From: Streptomyces sp. ISL-100
GTDB lineage: Bacteria > Actinomycetota > Actinomycetes > Streptomycetales > Streptomycetaceae
NCBI RefSeq assembly: GCF_018614615.1
Contig: NZ_JAGGOK010000010.1
Location: 62,001 to 126,000 of the forward strand
Reading direction: 5' to 3'
Length of the DNA: 64,000 nucleotides
The notes below the pieces were generated by a model that was not told the DNA's origin, made no database searches, and saw only the letters and a program-made list of their open reading frames with translations. Made by a program: the position numbers and the translations under genes. Positions 50,165 through 59,256 of this stretch are shown one piece after another. Position 1 is the first letter of the stretch, and each line of letters opens with the position of its first letter.

Positions 50165-51541
50165 TCATGCGAAGAGCCGCCGCCAGGTCTGCGGGCCGGG
50201 GTAGCCGTCGGCCGCCGCACCGCGCCAGCCCTGCGCACGCTGGAACGCCTCGACGTTGCGCCGGTCCGCCTCGGTCCAGCGCGGGCTGGGCCCCGACACG
50301 TAGTGCTTGCCGTAGCCCTTCTTCACCAGTTGTCTGCCGAGCTGGTCGACGTACTCGTTCGACTGACCGGGCCTGAAGTACTGACGGCCGGGGAACTTCA
50401 CGCCACCGGTCGTGGCGCCCGTTCCCGTGCCCGCACCCGTCGTCGTACCGCCGGAACCGCTGCCGGAGCCCTGGCCGCCGCCGTCCGCGGCCGGGATGTC
50501 GTTGCCCTGGTTCGAGACCAGCAGCCGCCAGGTGTGCGGCCCCGGCGTGCCGTCGGCCTCCGAGCCCGTCCAGCCCTGGGCGCGCTGGAACGCCTCGGTG
50601 GCGCGCCGGTCGGCCTCGGCCCAGGCCGGCCCGGGGCCCACGCTGTAGAACCGCTTGCCGCCCCGGGCGACGAGCATCTTGCCGAGCTGGGTGACGTACC
50701 TGTTGTTCGCGCCCGGTCCGAAAAACTTCCGGCCGGGATAGGCCGTTGCGGTGGAAGCGCCGCCGCCGGTGCCGCCGCTGAGTCCGTTGTAGCGGTACCC
50801 GAGATAGCGCGAGGAGTTGTTCCAGTAGGCGTACGGGGTGGCCTGCTTGCGGGTGTGCGGGCGGGTCTGCTCGTACGCGATGTAGTGGGTCTGCGTGGAG
50901 TCGGTCCAGCCGCCGAAGATCGTGACGTGCGAGCCCTTGTTCGGGTCGGCCGGGTTGTGGAAGAGGAGGATGTCGCCGGGCTCCAGCTGCTCCCGGTTTA
51001 TACGCGTGCCGTACTCGGCGAGGCTCCCCGTCCATTCGTTGCCGTCAAGGTTCCAGGCCATCGAGACGTACCCCGAGCAGTCCTGCCGGTATCCGTCGCT
51101 CCAGTACTTCTCCATGCTGTACGGGACCTTGGCGTCCAGCCAGCGCTTGGCGCGGGTAATGATCTCGGCCCGGGTGGTGATCCTCAGGGCGGGCCGGGTG
51201 GCCGTCGGCGTCGCGTGCGCGCTCTCGCCCGTCTGGCCGCTCTGCGGCCGGCCGCCGTGCAGCGGACCGGGGCCGCCCTGCGGGGTCTCCGGGTCGTGGT
51301 CGGCTCCCGTCCTGGCGGGCGCGTGCCCGGGAGCGGCGGCGGTCGCCGCGCCGCCGGCGCCGCCGCCGAGGACCACGCCCGCGGCGGTGGCGAGCACCAG
51401 CGCGCGGCGGGCTCCGTGGGCGGCCGGGTGGCCGCCGGCCGCGACCGTCAGGCCGAGGGCTGCGGCCCGGCGTTCCTGGGCGCAGCCGGGGCAGCCACAG
51501 TCGGCCGCAGGCTCGTACTCCTCGAAAACCGGCATCGTCAT
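50165..51541 (-). CDS. Secreted NlpC/CHAP-like peptidoglycan hydrolase with two peptidoglycan-binding repeats
   Basis: 458 residues from ATG 51541. Short cytoplasmic N-terminus with cysteines (DCGCPGC), one membrane/signal segment (ALVLATAAGVVLGGGAGGAA), then a linker. The cysteine-peptidase-like domain holds WSDGYRQDCSGYVSMAWN and PNKGSHVTIFGGWT (Cys and His). Two PG-binding repeats follow: ATEAFQRAQGWTGSEADGTP and NVEAFQRAQGWRGAAADGYP. Cell wall remodelling enzyme; context is the lpmP/cslA module. Confidence 0.8.
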   Translation of the reverse strand: MTMPVFEEYEPAADCGCPGCAQERRAAALGLTVAAGGHPAAHGARRALVLATAAGVVLGGGAGGAATAAAPGHAPARTGADHDPETPQGGPGPLHGGRPQSGQTGESAHATPTATRPALRITTRAEIITRAKRWLDAKVPYSMEKYWSDGYRQDCSGYVSMAWNLDGNEWTGSLAEYGTRINREQLEPGDILLFHNPADPNKGSHVTIFGGWTDSTQTHYIAYEQTRPHTRKQATPYAYWNNSSRYLGYRYNGLSGGTGGGASTATAYPGRKFFGPGANNRYVTQLGKMLVARGGKRFYSVGPGPAWAEADRRATEAFQRAQGWTGSEADGTPGPHTWRLLVSNQGNDIPAADGGGQGSGSGSGGTTTGAGTGTGATTGGVKFPGRQYFRPGQSNEYVDQLGRQLVKKGYGKHYVSGPSPRWTEADRRNVEAFQRAQGWRGAAADGYPGPQTWRRLFA

Positions 51542-51710
51542 GCGGTTCCACTCCCGTGGGTTTTTTTGGCGCATCTGCACGGGTGACAGTCTTTCAACTG
51601 TCTGGACATAACGCATGTTGACGGTCCAAATGATAACCAAACGGACAGTACGCGGCGTGGCCGGTCCTGAGCACCCGCGACAGTCGGGTAAAGTTCTCCG
51701 GGTCAGACAG

Positions 51711-51784
51711 GCGCCGCTAGCTCAGTTGGTTAGAGCAGCTGACTCTTAATCAGCGGGTCCGGGGTTCGAGTCCCTGGCGGCGCA
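51711..51784 (+). tRNA. tRNA-Lys (CTT), copy 3
   Basis: Identical to the copies at 23583 and 44626; anticodon CTT; CCA not encoded. Confidence 0.97.
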
Positions 51785-51793
51785 CACGACGTC

Positions 51794-51824
51794 GAAGCCC
51801 CCTCACCGAGCGTGAGGGGGCTTC
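51794..51824 (+). terminator. tRNA-Lys copy 3 terminator
   Basis: GAAGCCCCCTCA-ccgagcg-TGAGGGGGCTTC hairpin. Confidence 0.9.
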
Positions 51825-52213
51825 GGTGATTTCCGGACACCCCCACCCACACCGAACCCGTGTCGCAACCAGCCCTCAAAGCCCGCGTATGACCGGTAAA
51901 CACCTTGTTTCACCCTTGCGATCAAGGATGGGGGTCGTAGACCCTATCCTGGAGCCAGTGGCTCCAATGGGGCGGGCGGTTCGGGCAAGTTGGGGGCGAG
52001 TCCGGCAGCCGGGGGGCTGACGAAGCAAAGGGGGCGGGGGCCCCGTTCGTGGAGCAATCCCGGGGCGGGCATCATGCAACCGGAAGGTTGTCGTCCCATG
52101 TCTGAAGGGATGACAGCAGGCCACTTGTACGCCCGGGATGGTCGAGGGGGACCGGCTCCGGGCGAAGAGACCGACGAACACACGCAGCCAGCATGCGTGC
52201 GGGGGGATGACTC
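51825..52213 (+). other. Long structured leader upstream of cslA
   Basis: About 390 bp without a convincing gene. Holds the hairpins GGAGCC-agt-GGCTCC (51951-51965) and CAACC-ggaa-GGTTG near 52078-52091, plus several G-rich blocks. An open frame (51990-52217) overlaps the cslA ATG but has atypically low GC at third positions. Could be a regulated 5' leader; no known riboswitch consensus is evident. Confidence 0.4.
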
Positions 52214-54163
52214 ATGACGTCGACGCCGACCGGCGCCCGGCACAACAACGACCCTTCCCGGACCGCGCAGCTTCGGGTACCCCCGCAGCTGCGGCCCGGC
52301 GGATCCCGTATGCGGGCCAAAAAGCCGCTGCCGAGATACGACTACGAGCACTACAGCCGGCTCGCCGGGCCACTGACCCAGCCCGACCCGGCCAAGCCGT
52401 ACACCGTGCAGTACCGCTCGCTGCTCTCGCAGGAGCCGCACCGTATCCGCGCCGCCCTGCTGCTGTGTGCCGCGCCGCTGCTGTCGCTCGGTCTGTTCGT
52501 CTGGCTGATGCAGCCCGAGCACTGGACCGAGCGCGACCCGAACCTCAAGAACGACACGCTGCTGATCCTCGACATCGTCATGCTGGTCTCGATCGGACTG
52601 ATCGAGCTCTTCCGCACGCTGAATGTCCTGTCGAACGCGCACGCGACCCTGGTCGCCCGCGACCCCGTCCCCGTCGTGCCCGAGACCGGCACCCGGGTCG
52701 CCTTCCTCACCTCCTTCGTGCCCGGCAAAGAGCCGCTGGAGATGGTGACGAAGACGCTGGAGGCGGCGGTCAAGATCCGCCACCGCGGGCTGATGCACGT
52801 ATGGCTGCTGGACGAGGGCAACGACCCGGCGGTCAGGGAGGTCTGCGAGCGCCTCGGCGTGCACCACTTCTCGCGCAAGGGCGTCGCGAAGTGGAACCAG
52901 GCCAAGGGCCCCCACCGGGCCAAGACCAAGCACGGCAACTACAACGCCTGGCTCGACGCGCACGGTGACGACTACGACTTCTTCGCCTCCGTCGACACCG
53001 ACCACGTGCCGCTGCCCAACTACCTGGAGCGGATGCTCGGCTACTTCCGCGACCCGAACATCGGCTTCGTCATCGGGCCGCAGGTGTACGGCAACTACGA
53101 CACCTTCGTCACCAAGGCCGCCGAGTCGCAGCAGTTCCTGTTCCATGCCCTGATCCAGCGCGCAGGTAACCGCTACGGCGCGCCCATGTTCGTCGGCACG
53201 TCCAATGCAGTGCGCATCACGACGCTCAAGCAGATCGGCGGCCTGTACGACTCGATCACCGAGGACATGGCCACGGGCTTCGAGATCCACCGCGCCACGA
53301 ACCCGGCCACCCGCAAGAAGTGGCGGTCCGTCTACACCCCGGACGTGCTGGCCGTCGGCGAGGGCCCGACCGCCTGGACCGACTTCTTCACGCAGCAGCT
53401 GCGCTGGTCTCGCGGGACGTACGAGACGATCCTCAAGCAGTACTGGAGGGGCTACGGCACCATGCCGGCGGGCAAGCTCTTCAACTACACGATGATGATC
53501 ATCTTCTACCCGATGTCCGCCATGAACTGGATCCTCGCGGCACTGAGCTGCGCGCTCTTCCTGGGCATGGGCGCCTCGGGTGTGCAGATCGACCCGGCGA
53601 TCTGGATGATGCTGTACGGCAATGCTTCCGCGCTCCAGATCGGCCTCTACATCTGGAACCGCCGCCACAACGTGTCGCCGCACGAGCCCGAGGGCTCCGG
53701 CGGTCTGGCGGGCATGGTGATGTCCGCGCTCTCGGCGCCGATCTACGCGCGCTCGCTCATGGACGCCGCGTTCCGCCGCAAGTCCAGCTTCGTGGTGACG
53801 CCCAAGGGCGACTCCTCCAGCCCCGACACCCTCTTCGGCACCTTCCGTATCCACCTGTTCTTCATCCTGGTCTTCGGCGGATCCCTCGGCTCCTCCTTCT
53901 TCTTCGGCCACGACCATCCCGCGATGATCACCTGGGCCACGCTGGCCCTGCTGATCACGGCGGCCCCGATCTTCGCCTGGCGCTGGTCCATGCGCGAGGA
54001 GAAGAAGAAAAAGAAGGCACAGGGCAGGCACGGGGCGCCGCCGCCGAGCCAGTCCGAGCCGCCGGCCGGTCCCCCGCCCGAGGCTCACCTGCCTCAGCAG
54101 AAGCCCACCTGGGCCGCTTCCGACCAGACCATGCAGATCGCCCTTGGGGGACGTAAGAAATGA
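52214..54163 (+). CDS. cslA: Cellulose synthase-like glycosyltransferase CslA
   Basis: 649 residues from ATG 52214. N-terminal spans (AALLLCAAPLLSLGLFVWLM, LLILDIVMLVSIGLIELF), then a processive GT2 domain: DEGNDPAVREVCERLG, VDTDHVPLPNYLERML (DxD), ITEDMATGFEIH (TED) and TQQLRWSRGTYETI (QxxRW). C-terminal spans and a basic/Pro-rich tail follow. The motif set makes a processive beta-1,4-glycan synthase. CslA makes a glucan at Streptomyces hyphal tips needed for aerial growth and attachment. The ATGA overlap with glxA means coupled translation. Confidence 0.95.
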   Translation: MTSTPTGARHNNDPSRTAQLRVPPQLRPGGSRMRAKKPLPRYDYEHYSRLAGPLTQPDPAKPYTVQYRSLLSQEPHRIRAALLLCAAPLLSLGLFVWLMQPEHWTERDPNLKNDTLLILDIVMLVSIGLIELFRTLNVLSNAHATLVARDPVPVVPETGTRVAFLTSFVPGKEPLEMVTKTLEAAVKIRHRGLMHVWLLDEGNDPAVREVCERLGVHHFSRKGVAKWNQAKGPHRAKTKHGNYNAWLDAHGDDYDFFASVDTDHVPLPNYLERMLGYFRDPNIGFVIGPQVYGNYDTFVTKAAESQQFLFHALIQRAGNRYGAPMFVGTSNAVRITTLKQIGGLYDSITEDMATGFEIHRATNPATRKKWRSVYTPDVLAVGEGPTAWTDFFTQQLRWSRGTYETILKQYWRGYGTMPAGKLFNYTMMIIFYPMSAMNWILAALSCALFLGMGASGVQIDPAIWMMLYGNASALQIGLYIWNRRHNVSPHEPEGSGGLAGMVMSALSAPIYARSLMDAAFRRKSSFVVTPKGDSSSPDTLFGTFRIHLFFILVFGGSLGSSFFFGHDHPAMITWATLALLITAAPIFAWRWSMREEKKKKKAQGRHGAPPPSQSEPPAGPPPEAHLPQQKPTWAASDQTMQIALGGRKK

Positions 54164-56094
54164 ACTACCGTCCGAGCCGCCGCACCCGCCGCCTGGCGAT
54201 AACGGGTGTGGTGGTGCTCGCTCTGGCGGGGATGAACGGGCCCGCGCTCTACCGCTTCGGCTCGGAGCAGTACCACGACTACAAGATCAACCGGCCGGAG
54301 TACAAGGCGGAGAACGGCCACTGGGACTTCCTCGACGTCCCCTCCGAGTTCCGGATCAACACGATCCACGCCGCGCTGCTGCACACCGGCAAGGTGCTGC
54401 TCATCGCGGGCTCGGGCAACAACCAGAAGAACTTCGACGCGAAGAAGTTCGAGTCGGTGCTGTGGGACCCGAAGACCGACTCGTACAAGATGATCCCGAC
54501 GCCCAAGGACATGTTCTGCGCCGGGCACACCCAGCTTCCGGACGGGAAGCTGCTGGTGGCGGGCGGGACCAAGCGGTACGAGAAGCTCGAAGGTGACGTC
54601 ACCAAGGCGGGCGGTCTGATGATCGTCCACAACGAGGACCCGGATGCCCCGAAGACGCTGCCCGCGGGCACGATCTTCACGGGCAAGAAGAACGGCAAGA
54701 CGTACGTCTCCAAGGACCCGGTCCTCGTCGAGAAGGCCAAGAAGATCTTCGACAAGCAGACCGGCCGGTTCCTGCGCACCGAGGCGGGCCTCGGGCGGAT
54801 ATACGTCGAGGCCAAGGCGTCCGGGAAGAAGTACGAGTCCGGTACGGAGGACAACTACCGGATCCACGGGCTCACGGGCACCGACGCCAAGAACGTGTAC
54901 GGCATAGCGCAGAAGCTCGCCCTGGACAAGAAGGACTTCCAGGGCATCAAGGAGGCCTACGAGTTCGATCCGGTGGCGGAGAAGTACATCACCGTCGACC
55001 CGATGAACGAGGCGCGCTGGTACCCGACGCTGACCACGCTGGAGGACGGCAAGGTCCTGTCCCTGTCCGGCCTGGACGAGATCGGTCAGATCGTCCCCGG
55101 CAAGGACGAGATCTACGACCCCGTCACGAAGAAGTGGGAGTACACCGGGGTCATCAGGAAGTTCCCGACGTACCCGGCGATCTTCCTGATGAACAACGGC
55201 AAGCTCTTCTACTCGGGGTCCAACGCCGGATACGGCCCCGCCGACGAGGGCCGTGAGCCGGGCATCTGGGATCTGAAGACCAACAAGTTCAAGAAAATCC
55301 CCGGCCTCAGCGACCCCGACCGGATGGAGACCTCCGCGACCGTGCGGCTGCCTCCCGCCCAGGACGAGAAGTACATGGTCATCGGCGGCGGCGGGGTCGG
55401 CGAGTCCGAGAAGTCCAGCGAGAAGTCGCGCCTGGTCGACCTCAAGGACCCGAACCCCCGCTTCAAGGACGGCGACTCGCTCGATCAGGGCACCCGCTAC
55501 CCGAGCGCGTCCCTGATGCCCGACGACACCGTCCTGATCACCGGCGGCTCGAACGACTACCGCGGGCGCGGCGGCTCGGACATCCTCGAGGCGCGGCTGT
55601 ACGACGCCAAGACCGGCAAGTACCGCCGGGTGGCCGACCCGGCCGTGGGGCGCAACTACCACTCGGGCTCGCTACTGCTGCCCGACGGGCGGGTCATGAT
55701 CTTCGGGTCCGACTCGCTGTACTCCGACAAGGACAACACCCGGCCCGGCGTCTTCGAGCAGCGCATCGAGATCTATACGCCGCCGTACCTCTTCCGGGAC
55801 GCGCGGCCGAAGCTCTCCGGCGGACCGACGACCATCGAGCGGGGCGGTACGGCGACCTTCAAGTCGGCGCACGCCGCGTCCATCAAGGACGCCAAGCTGA
55901 TGCGGCCCAGCGCCGTCACCCACGTCACCGACGTCGACCAGCGCACGGTCGCGCTGGAGCTGAAGAAGACGAAGGACGGCATCTCGGTCACCGTGCCGAA
56001 GAACCGGGCGCTGGTCCCGTCCGGCTACTACATGCTGTTCGTGACGGACGATCAGGGCACGCCGTCCGAGGGTGTCTGGATCGAGGTCCCGTAG
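54160..56094 (+). CDS. glxA: GlxA radical copper oxidase
   Basis: 644 residues. N-terminal membrane anchor (RLAITGVVVLALAGMNGPAL), then a galactose oxidase-like seven-bladed propeller. Active-site residues can be placed by counting here: Cys120 in MFCAGHTQ, Trp287-Tyr288 in EARWYPTLTT (thioether partner and stacking Trp) and Tyr500-His501 in GRNYHSGSLLL. C-terminal domain ends PSEGVWIEVP. Works with CslA to deposit the tip glycan. Length and motifs intact. Confidence 0.95.
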   Translation: MNYRPSRRTRRLAITGVVVLALAGMNGPALYRFGSEQYHDYKINRPEYKAENGHWDFLDVPSEFRINTIHAALLHTGKVLLIAGSGNNQKNFDAKKFESVLWDPKTDSYKMIPTPKDMFCAGHTQLPDGKLLVAGGTKRYEKLEGDVTKAGGLMIVHNEDPDAPKTLPAGTIFTGKKNGKTYVSKDPVLVEKAKKIFDKQTGRFLRTEAGLGRIYVEAKASGKKYESGTEDNYRIHGLTGTDAKNVYGIAQKLALDKKDFQGIKEAYEFDPVAEKYITVDPMNEARWYPTLTTLEDGKVLSLSGLDEIGQIVPGKDEIYDPVTKKWEYTGVIRKFPTYPAIFLMNNGKLFYSGSNAGYGPADEGREPGIWDLKTNKFKKIPGLSDPDRMETSATVRLPPAQDEKYMVIGGGGVGESEKSSEKSRLVDLKDPNPRFKDGDSLDQGTRYPSASLMPDDTVLITGGSNDYRGRGGSDILEARLYDAKTGKYRRVADPAVGRNYHSGSLLLPDGRVMIFGSDSLYSDKDNTRPGVFEQRIEIYTPPYLFRDARPKLSGGPTTIERGGTATFKSAHAASIKDAKLMRPSAVTHVTDVDQRTVALELKKTKDGISVTVPKNRALVPSGYYMLFVTDDQGTPSEGVWIEVP

Positions 56095-56111
56095 GTCGCC
56101 CCGGGAACGGA

Positions 56112-56142
56112 GAAGGGAGGGCCGCCCGGCGGCCCTCCCTTC
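56112..56142. terminator. Bidirectional terminator between glxA and cslZ
   Basis: 15-bp arms GAAGGGAGGGCCGCC / GGCGGCCCTCCCTTC with a one-base loop (the inner pairs open in practice). Confidence 0.85.
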
Positions 56143-56158
56143 GTATGCCGCGTAACGG

Positions 56159-57190
56159 CTACTTCGCGTTGCGGGCCAGTTCGAGCGCGTACTCCTCGTA
56201 CCACTCGCCGGCCTTCGGGCCGCCCTTGCAGTCGCCGTCCGACTCACCGGGACGCTTGATCCACAGGAACGCGTCGACCAGCGGGTCGCCGGTCTTGGTG
56301 GTCGGCTTCTCACCGAGCGCGCGGCCCGGCGGATTGCACCAGTTCTCCTCGGGGTCGCCCTCGGTGTACGGACCGTTGCCGTTGCGGCTGGTGTCGATCA
56401 CGAAGGGCTTGTTGCCCACCTTCGGCGAGAGCTTCTTGCCGAATTCCTTGGACGCCTCGGTGGTCTGGAAGTTGGAGACGTTCACCGAGAAACCGTCGGC
56501 GTCCGCGATGCCCGCCCACTGGAGCGGCTCGAACAGCGCGTCCGGCGTCTTCCAGCCCGCGTTGCCCGCGTCGAGGTAGACCTTGGCCTTCGGCTGCTGC
56601 TTGAGGCGCTTGATGGCGCCCTTGAGGAGGTCGTACCGCTCCTCGTGGAACTCCTCCGGCGTGCAGTTCTGTACGAGATGCAGCACCGCGTCCGGCTCCA
56701 GGATCACGGTCGCCGGGCGGTCGCCGATGCCCTTGGCGATCTCGTCGACCCAGGCCCGGTAGGCGTTGCCGTCGGCGGCGCCGCCCTTCGAGAACTGCCC
56801 GCAGTCGCGGTGCGGGATGTTGTAGAGCACCAGCAGCGCGTCGCGGTCGGCCTTCTCGGCCGCCTCCGTGTACCCCTTGGCCTGCGCCTCGGCGTTCTCC
56901 GGGCCGATCCACTCGGCAGTCGGCTGTTCGGCGATCTTCGTGATCAGATCGGCCTTCTCGTCGTCGCCTTCCTTGGCGTACGTCGCGACCTGCTTGGCGG
57001 CGTTTCCTTCGGGATTGACCCAGTACGGATCGCTGCCCTTCGGCTGCTGCTTCACCGGCGGCCGGTTCGTCTCCTCGCCGCCGTCTCCGTCGGACGAGGA
57101 ACAGCCCGCCAGAAGCAGTGCGGCCCCCACAGCCCCCACCGCGGTCGCCAGGACACCCTTACGCCTACGGCCGCTGTAACTGCCGTACAT
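56159..57190 (-). CDS. cslZ: GH6 endoglucanase lipoprotein CslZ
   Basis: 343 residues from ATG 57190 (GGGGGAG upstream). Signal with lipobox VGAALLLAGCSSS. GH6 motifs: VLYNIPHRDCGQFSKGGAA, ATVILEPDAVLHLVQNC, KVYLDAGNAGWKTPD and KPFVIDTSRNGNGPYTEG with DAFLWIKRPGESDGDC near the end. Hydrolyses beta-1,4-glucan, probably trimming the CslA/GlxA product. Convergent with glxA. Confidence 0.9.
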   Translation of the reverse strand: MYGSYSGRRRKGVLATAVGAVGAALLLAGCSSSDGDGGEETNRPPVKQQPKGSDPYWVNPEGNAAKQVATYAKEGDDEKADLITKIAEQPTAEWIGPENAEAQAKGYTEAAEKADRDALLVLYNIPHRDCGQFSKGGAADGNAYRAWVDEIAKGIGDRPATVILEPDAVLHLVQNCTPEEFHEERYDLLKGAIKRLKQQPKAKVYLDAGNAGWKTPDALFEPLQWAGIADADGFSVNVSNFQTTEASKEFGKKLSPKVGNKPFVIDTSRNGNGPYTEGDPEENWCNPPGRALGEKPTTKTGDPLVDAFLWIKRPGESDGDCKGGPKAGEWYEEYALELARNAK

Positions 57191-57403
57191 CCAACTCCCC
57201 CTTGGCTGCACTGAATATATGAGGACCCCCCGGCCCCTCCCCGGACACATCCGGTCGAAACCATCCTGACACACCGGCCGGGCGCGGGGGCGCGGAAGGG
57301 TACGGGCACGGGTGCGCGAGCGCCGGTAGCCACGCCGGTAACCCGCCCTGTTGACAGTGCTCAGCCAGGCTGGGACTCTCCGGAGGACAACTCCACACAC
57401 ATC

Positions 57404-57513
57404 GAGGCGACGGTGGACAGGAACCCGGTGCGATCCCGGGACGGTCCCGCCACTGTGACCGTACGAGGGCCCAAGTGCCCCCGTACGGAAGTCAGGAACT
57501 GACCCGTCGCCTC
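57404..57513 (+). promoter_or_regulatory. Cobalamin riboswitch
   Basis: P1 stem GAGGCGAC (57404-57411) pairs with GTCGCCTC (57506-57513). The core contains GGTGCGATCCCGGGACGGTC and CCGCCACTGTGACC, the B12 box, followed by AAGTCAGGAACTGACC. Downstream, GGGGCGTGGAAACCCC can form an anti-ribosome-site or terminator hairpin before AAGGAGG. It should repress cbtBA when cobalamin is ample. Confidence 0.9.
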
Positions 57514-57556
57514 TCCTGCAATGGGGCGTGGAAACCCCAGAAGGAGGCTCACCGGT

Positions 57557-57775
57557 ATGTCTCTGCACACCGCGCAGCACACCGACACCGCGGCGGTCAC
57601 GTCCGCCGCGACCACCACCCGCCACTGGCTGATCATGGCCGCTGCGGCAATCATCGCCCTGGTCGCGCTCTACGCGGTCTTCATGGACAACGGCACGGCC
57701 GTCGCCGCGACGGGCGACTACCTCCACGAGTTCTCGCACGACGGCAGGCACCTCTTCGGTGCCCCCTGCCACTGA
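57557..57775 (+). CDS. cbtB: CbtB-family cobalt transporter subunit
   Basis: 72 residues from ATG 57557 with AAGGAGG upstream. One membrane span (HWLIMAAAAIIALVALYAVF) and a His-rich C-terminus (HEFSHDGRHLFGAPCH) that is the hallmark metal-binding end of CbtB. Under the cobalamin riboswitch and 17 bp before cbtA. Confidence 0.9.
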   Translation: MSLHTAQHTDTAAVTSAATTTRHWLIMAAAAIIALVALYAVFMDNGTAVAATGDYLHEFSHDGRHLFGAPCH

Positions 57776-57792
57776 TCGGGGCCGTAAGCACC

Positions 57793-58557
57793 ATGTCAAC
57801 ACCTGTACTGCCCCTGCTCGGACGCGGGCTGGCGGCGGGCGGGGTGGCCGGCCTTGCCGCCGGCCTGTTCTCCCTGCTCCTCGCCGAGCCCCTGATGGAC
57901 CGTGCGATCCGCCTCGAAGAGGCACGCTCCGCCGCCGAGGAGCACTCACACGACGCTGCGGCCACGGCCGTCCAGCACCACGAGGAACTGTTCTCCCGCT
58001 CCACACAGCACGTCGGCCTCGTCGTCACCGCGGTCATAGCGGGCCTCGCGCTGGGCGCCCTGTTCGCTCTCGCCTACGCCCTGGTGCACCGCCGTACGGG
58101 CCTCGGTGAACGGCCGTGGCCCCGCGCCCTGGCCTTCGGCGCGGCCGCCTTCGTGGCGGTCTCGCTGCTGCCGGGACTCCGCTACCCCGCCAACCCGCCG
58201 GGGGTCGGAGACTCCGGCACCGTCGCCAACCGCCAGGCCCTGTGGCTGGCAGCCGTCGTGATCGGCATCCTCGGCATGGTGCTGGCCTGGCAGGTGTACG
58301 TACGCCTGGCCGACCGGTCGGTTCCCGTACGCCAGGTCGCGGTGGCCGTCACGGCGGTCGCGACGCTCGCGGTGCTCTTCGCGCTGCCGGGCAACCCGGA
58401 CGAGGTCCCCGTACCGGCGACGCTGCTGTGGGACTTCCGCATACTGTCGCTGGCCTCGCACGCGCTGCTTTGGGCGGTGTTCGCGGGGGTGTTCGGGGCG
58501 CTGGGCCTGCGCGCGGCGGCCCGCACGGCTCCGGCGGGGGCGCCGGTGGCGGCGTAA
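57793..58557 (+). CDS. cbtA: CbtA-family cobalt transporter
   Basis: 254 residues with about six membrane spans (GLAAGGVAGLAAGLFSLLLA, VVTAVIAGLALGALFALAYA, ALWLAAVVIGILGMVLAWQV). Contains the His-bearing loop EEHSHDAAATAVQHHEE. CbtA is the channel-like partner of CbtB for cobalt uptake in B12 biosynthesis. Short gap and same riboswitch control as cbtB. Confidence 0.9.
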   Translation: MSTPVLPLLGRGLAAGGVAGLAAGLFSLLLAEPLMDRAIRLEEARSAAEEHSHDAAATAVQHHEELFSRSTQHVGLVVTAVIAGLALGALFALAYALVHRRTGLGERPWPRALAFGAAAFVAVSLLPGLRYPANPPGVGDSGTVANRQALWLAAVVIGILGMVLAWQVYVRLADRSVPVRQVAVAVTAVATLAVLFALPGNPDEVPVPATLLWDFRILSLASHALLWAVFAGVFGALGLRAAARTAPAGAPVAA

Positions 58558-58583
58558 CGGCGTAACGGCGTAACACTGACCGG

Positions 58584-59255
58584 TCAGCCCTGGCCGGTAC
58601 CCGTCAGGTAGGCCGATACCACCACATTCGCCGTGTAGGTGCGGGCCTTCTTGTCGTACGTGCCCCCGCAGGTGATCAGGCGCAGTTCCGCCCGGTCGCT
58701 CTCGCGGGGGCCGTACACCTTCTGCGGGTCGAAGCGTTCGCGGGTGAAGACCTGGACGTCGTCGATGGTGAATTCCAGGCGCTCGCCGCCGGCCCCCGTC
58801 ACCCGGATCTTCTCGCCGGGGCGCGCGGCGCTCAGGTTGTAGAAGACGGCGGGCTTGCTCTCGGTGTCGACATGGCCGACGAGCAGGGCGGCTCCCGCGG
58901 CGCCCGGCACGGTCCCGCTGCCGTACCAGCCGACCTTCGACGGCTGGTGGTACGGCGGCGGATCGACGGCGCCCGACGTGTCGAGCCCACGGGGCACGAC
59001 GGGGGCCGTGATGCCTATGGACGGCACGGCGAGGTGCTGCGGCGCCGTACCACCGACGGGCGGGTGCGCGGGAGGCAGCGGCACTCCCAGCGGGCGGCCG
59101 ACAGCGGCCACGTCTCCGGTGGTCGGCGCCGAGCTGCCGCCGACGCCGTTGGTCATCTCCCGGCCCCACAGCCACAGCCCGAGCAGCAGCATGGCCCAGG
59201 CGACACCCGTCAGCAGCCGTCCGCCGCCGCCGGCGGGGCGGTCCTCGGCGGACAT
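58584..59255 (-). CDS. Class F sortase
   Basis: 223 residues with one N-terminal membrane span (LLTGVAWAMLLLGLWLW). Catalytic features: VGWYGSGTVPGAAGAALLVG with His in GHVDTESKPAVF, Cys in ELRLITCGGTYD and Arg further on. Class F sortases attach or process exported proteins in actinobacteria. One base separates it from the secreted-partner gene. Confidence 0.9.
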   Translation of the reverse strand: MSAEDRPAGGGGRLLTGVAWAMLLLGLWLWGREMTNGVGGSSAPTTGDVAAVGRPLGVPLPPAHPPVGGTAPQHLAVPSIGITAPVVPRGLDTSGAVDPPPYHQPSKVGWYGSGTVPGAAGAALLVGHVDTESKPAVFYNLSAARPGEKIRVTGAGGERLEFTIDDVQVFTRERFDPQKVYGPRESDRAELRLITCGGTYDKKARTYTANVVVSAYLTGTGQG

Positions 59256-59256
59256 C

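Noticed and set aside
23583..51784. tRNA-Lys copies as attachment sites of an integrated element spanning them
   Set aside because: All three are complete, have distinct flanks and own terminators, no integrase gene lies next to any of them, and the repeat identity stops at the tRNA ends.
51990..52217. 75-codon open frame overlapping the cslA start (possible leader peptide)
   Set aside because: Third-position GC is much lower than in real genes here (for example CAA, GAA, GGT, CGT, TCT, ACA codons), no convincing ribosome site, and low-complexity composition.
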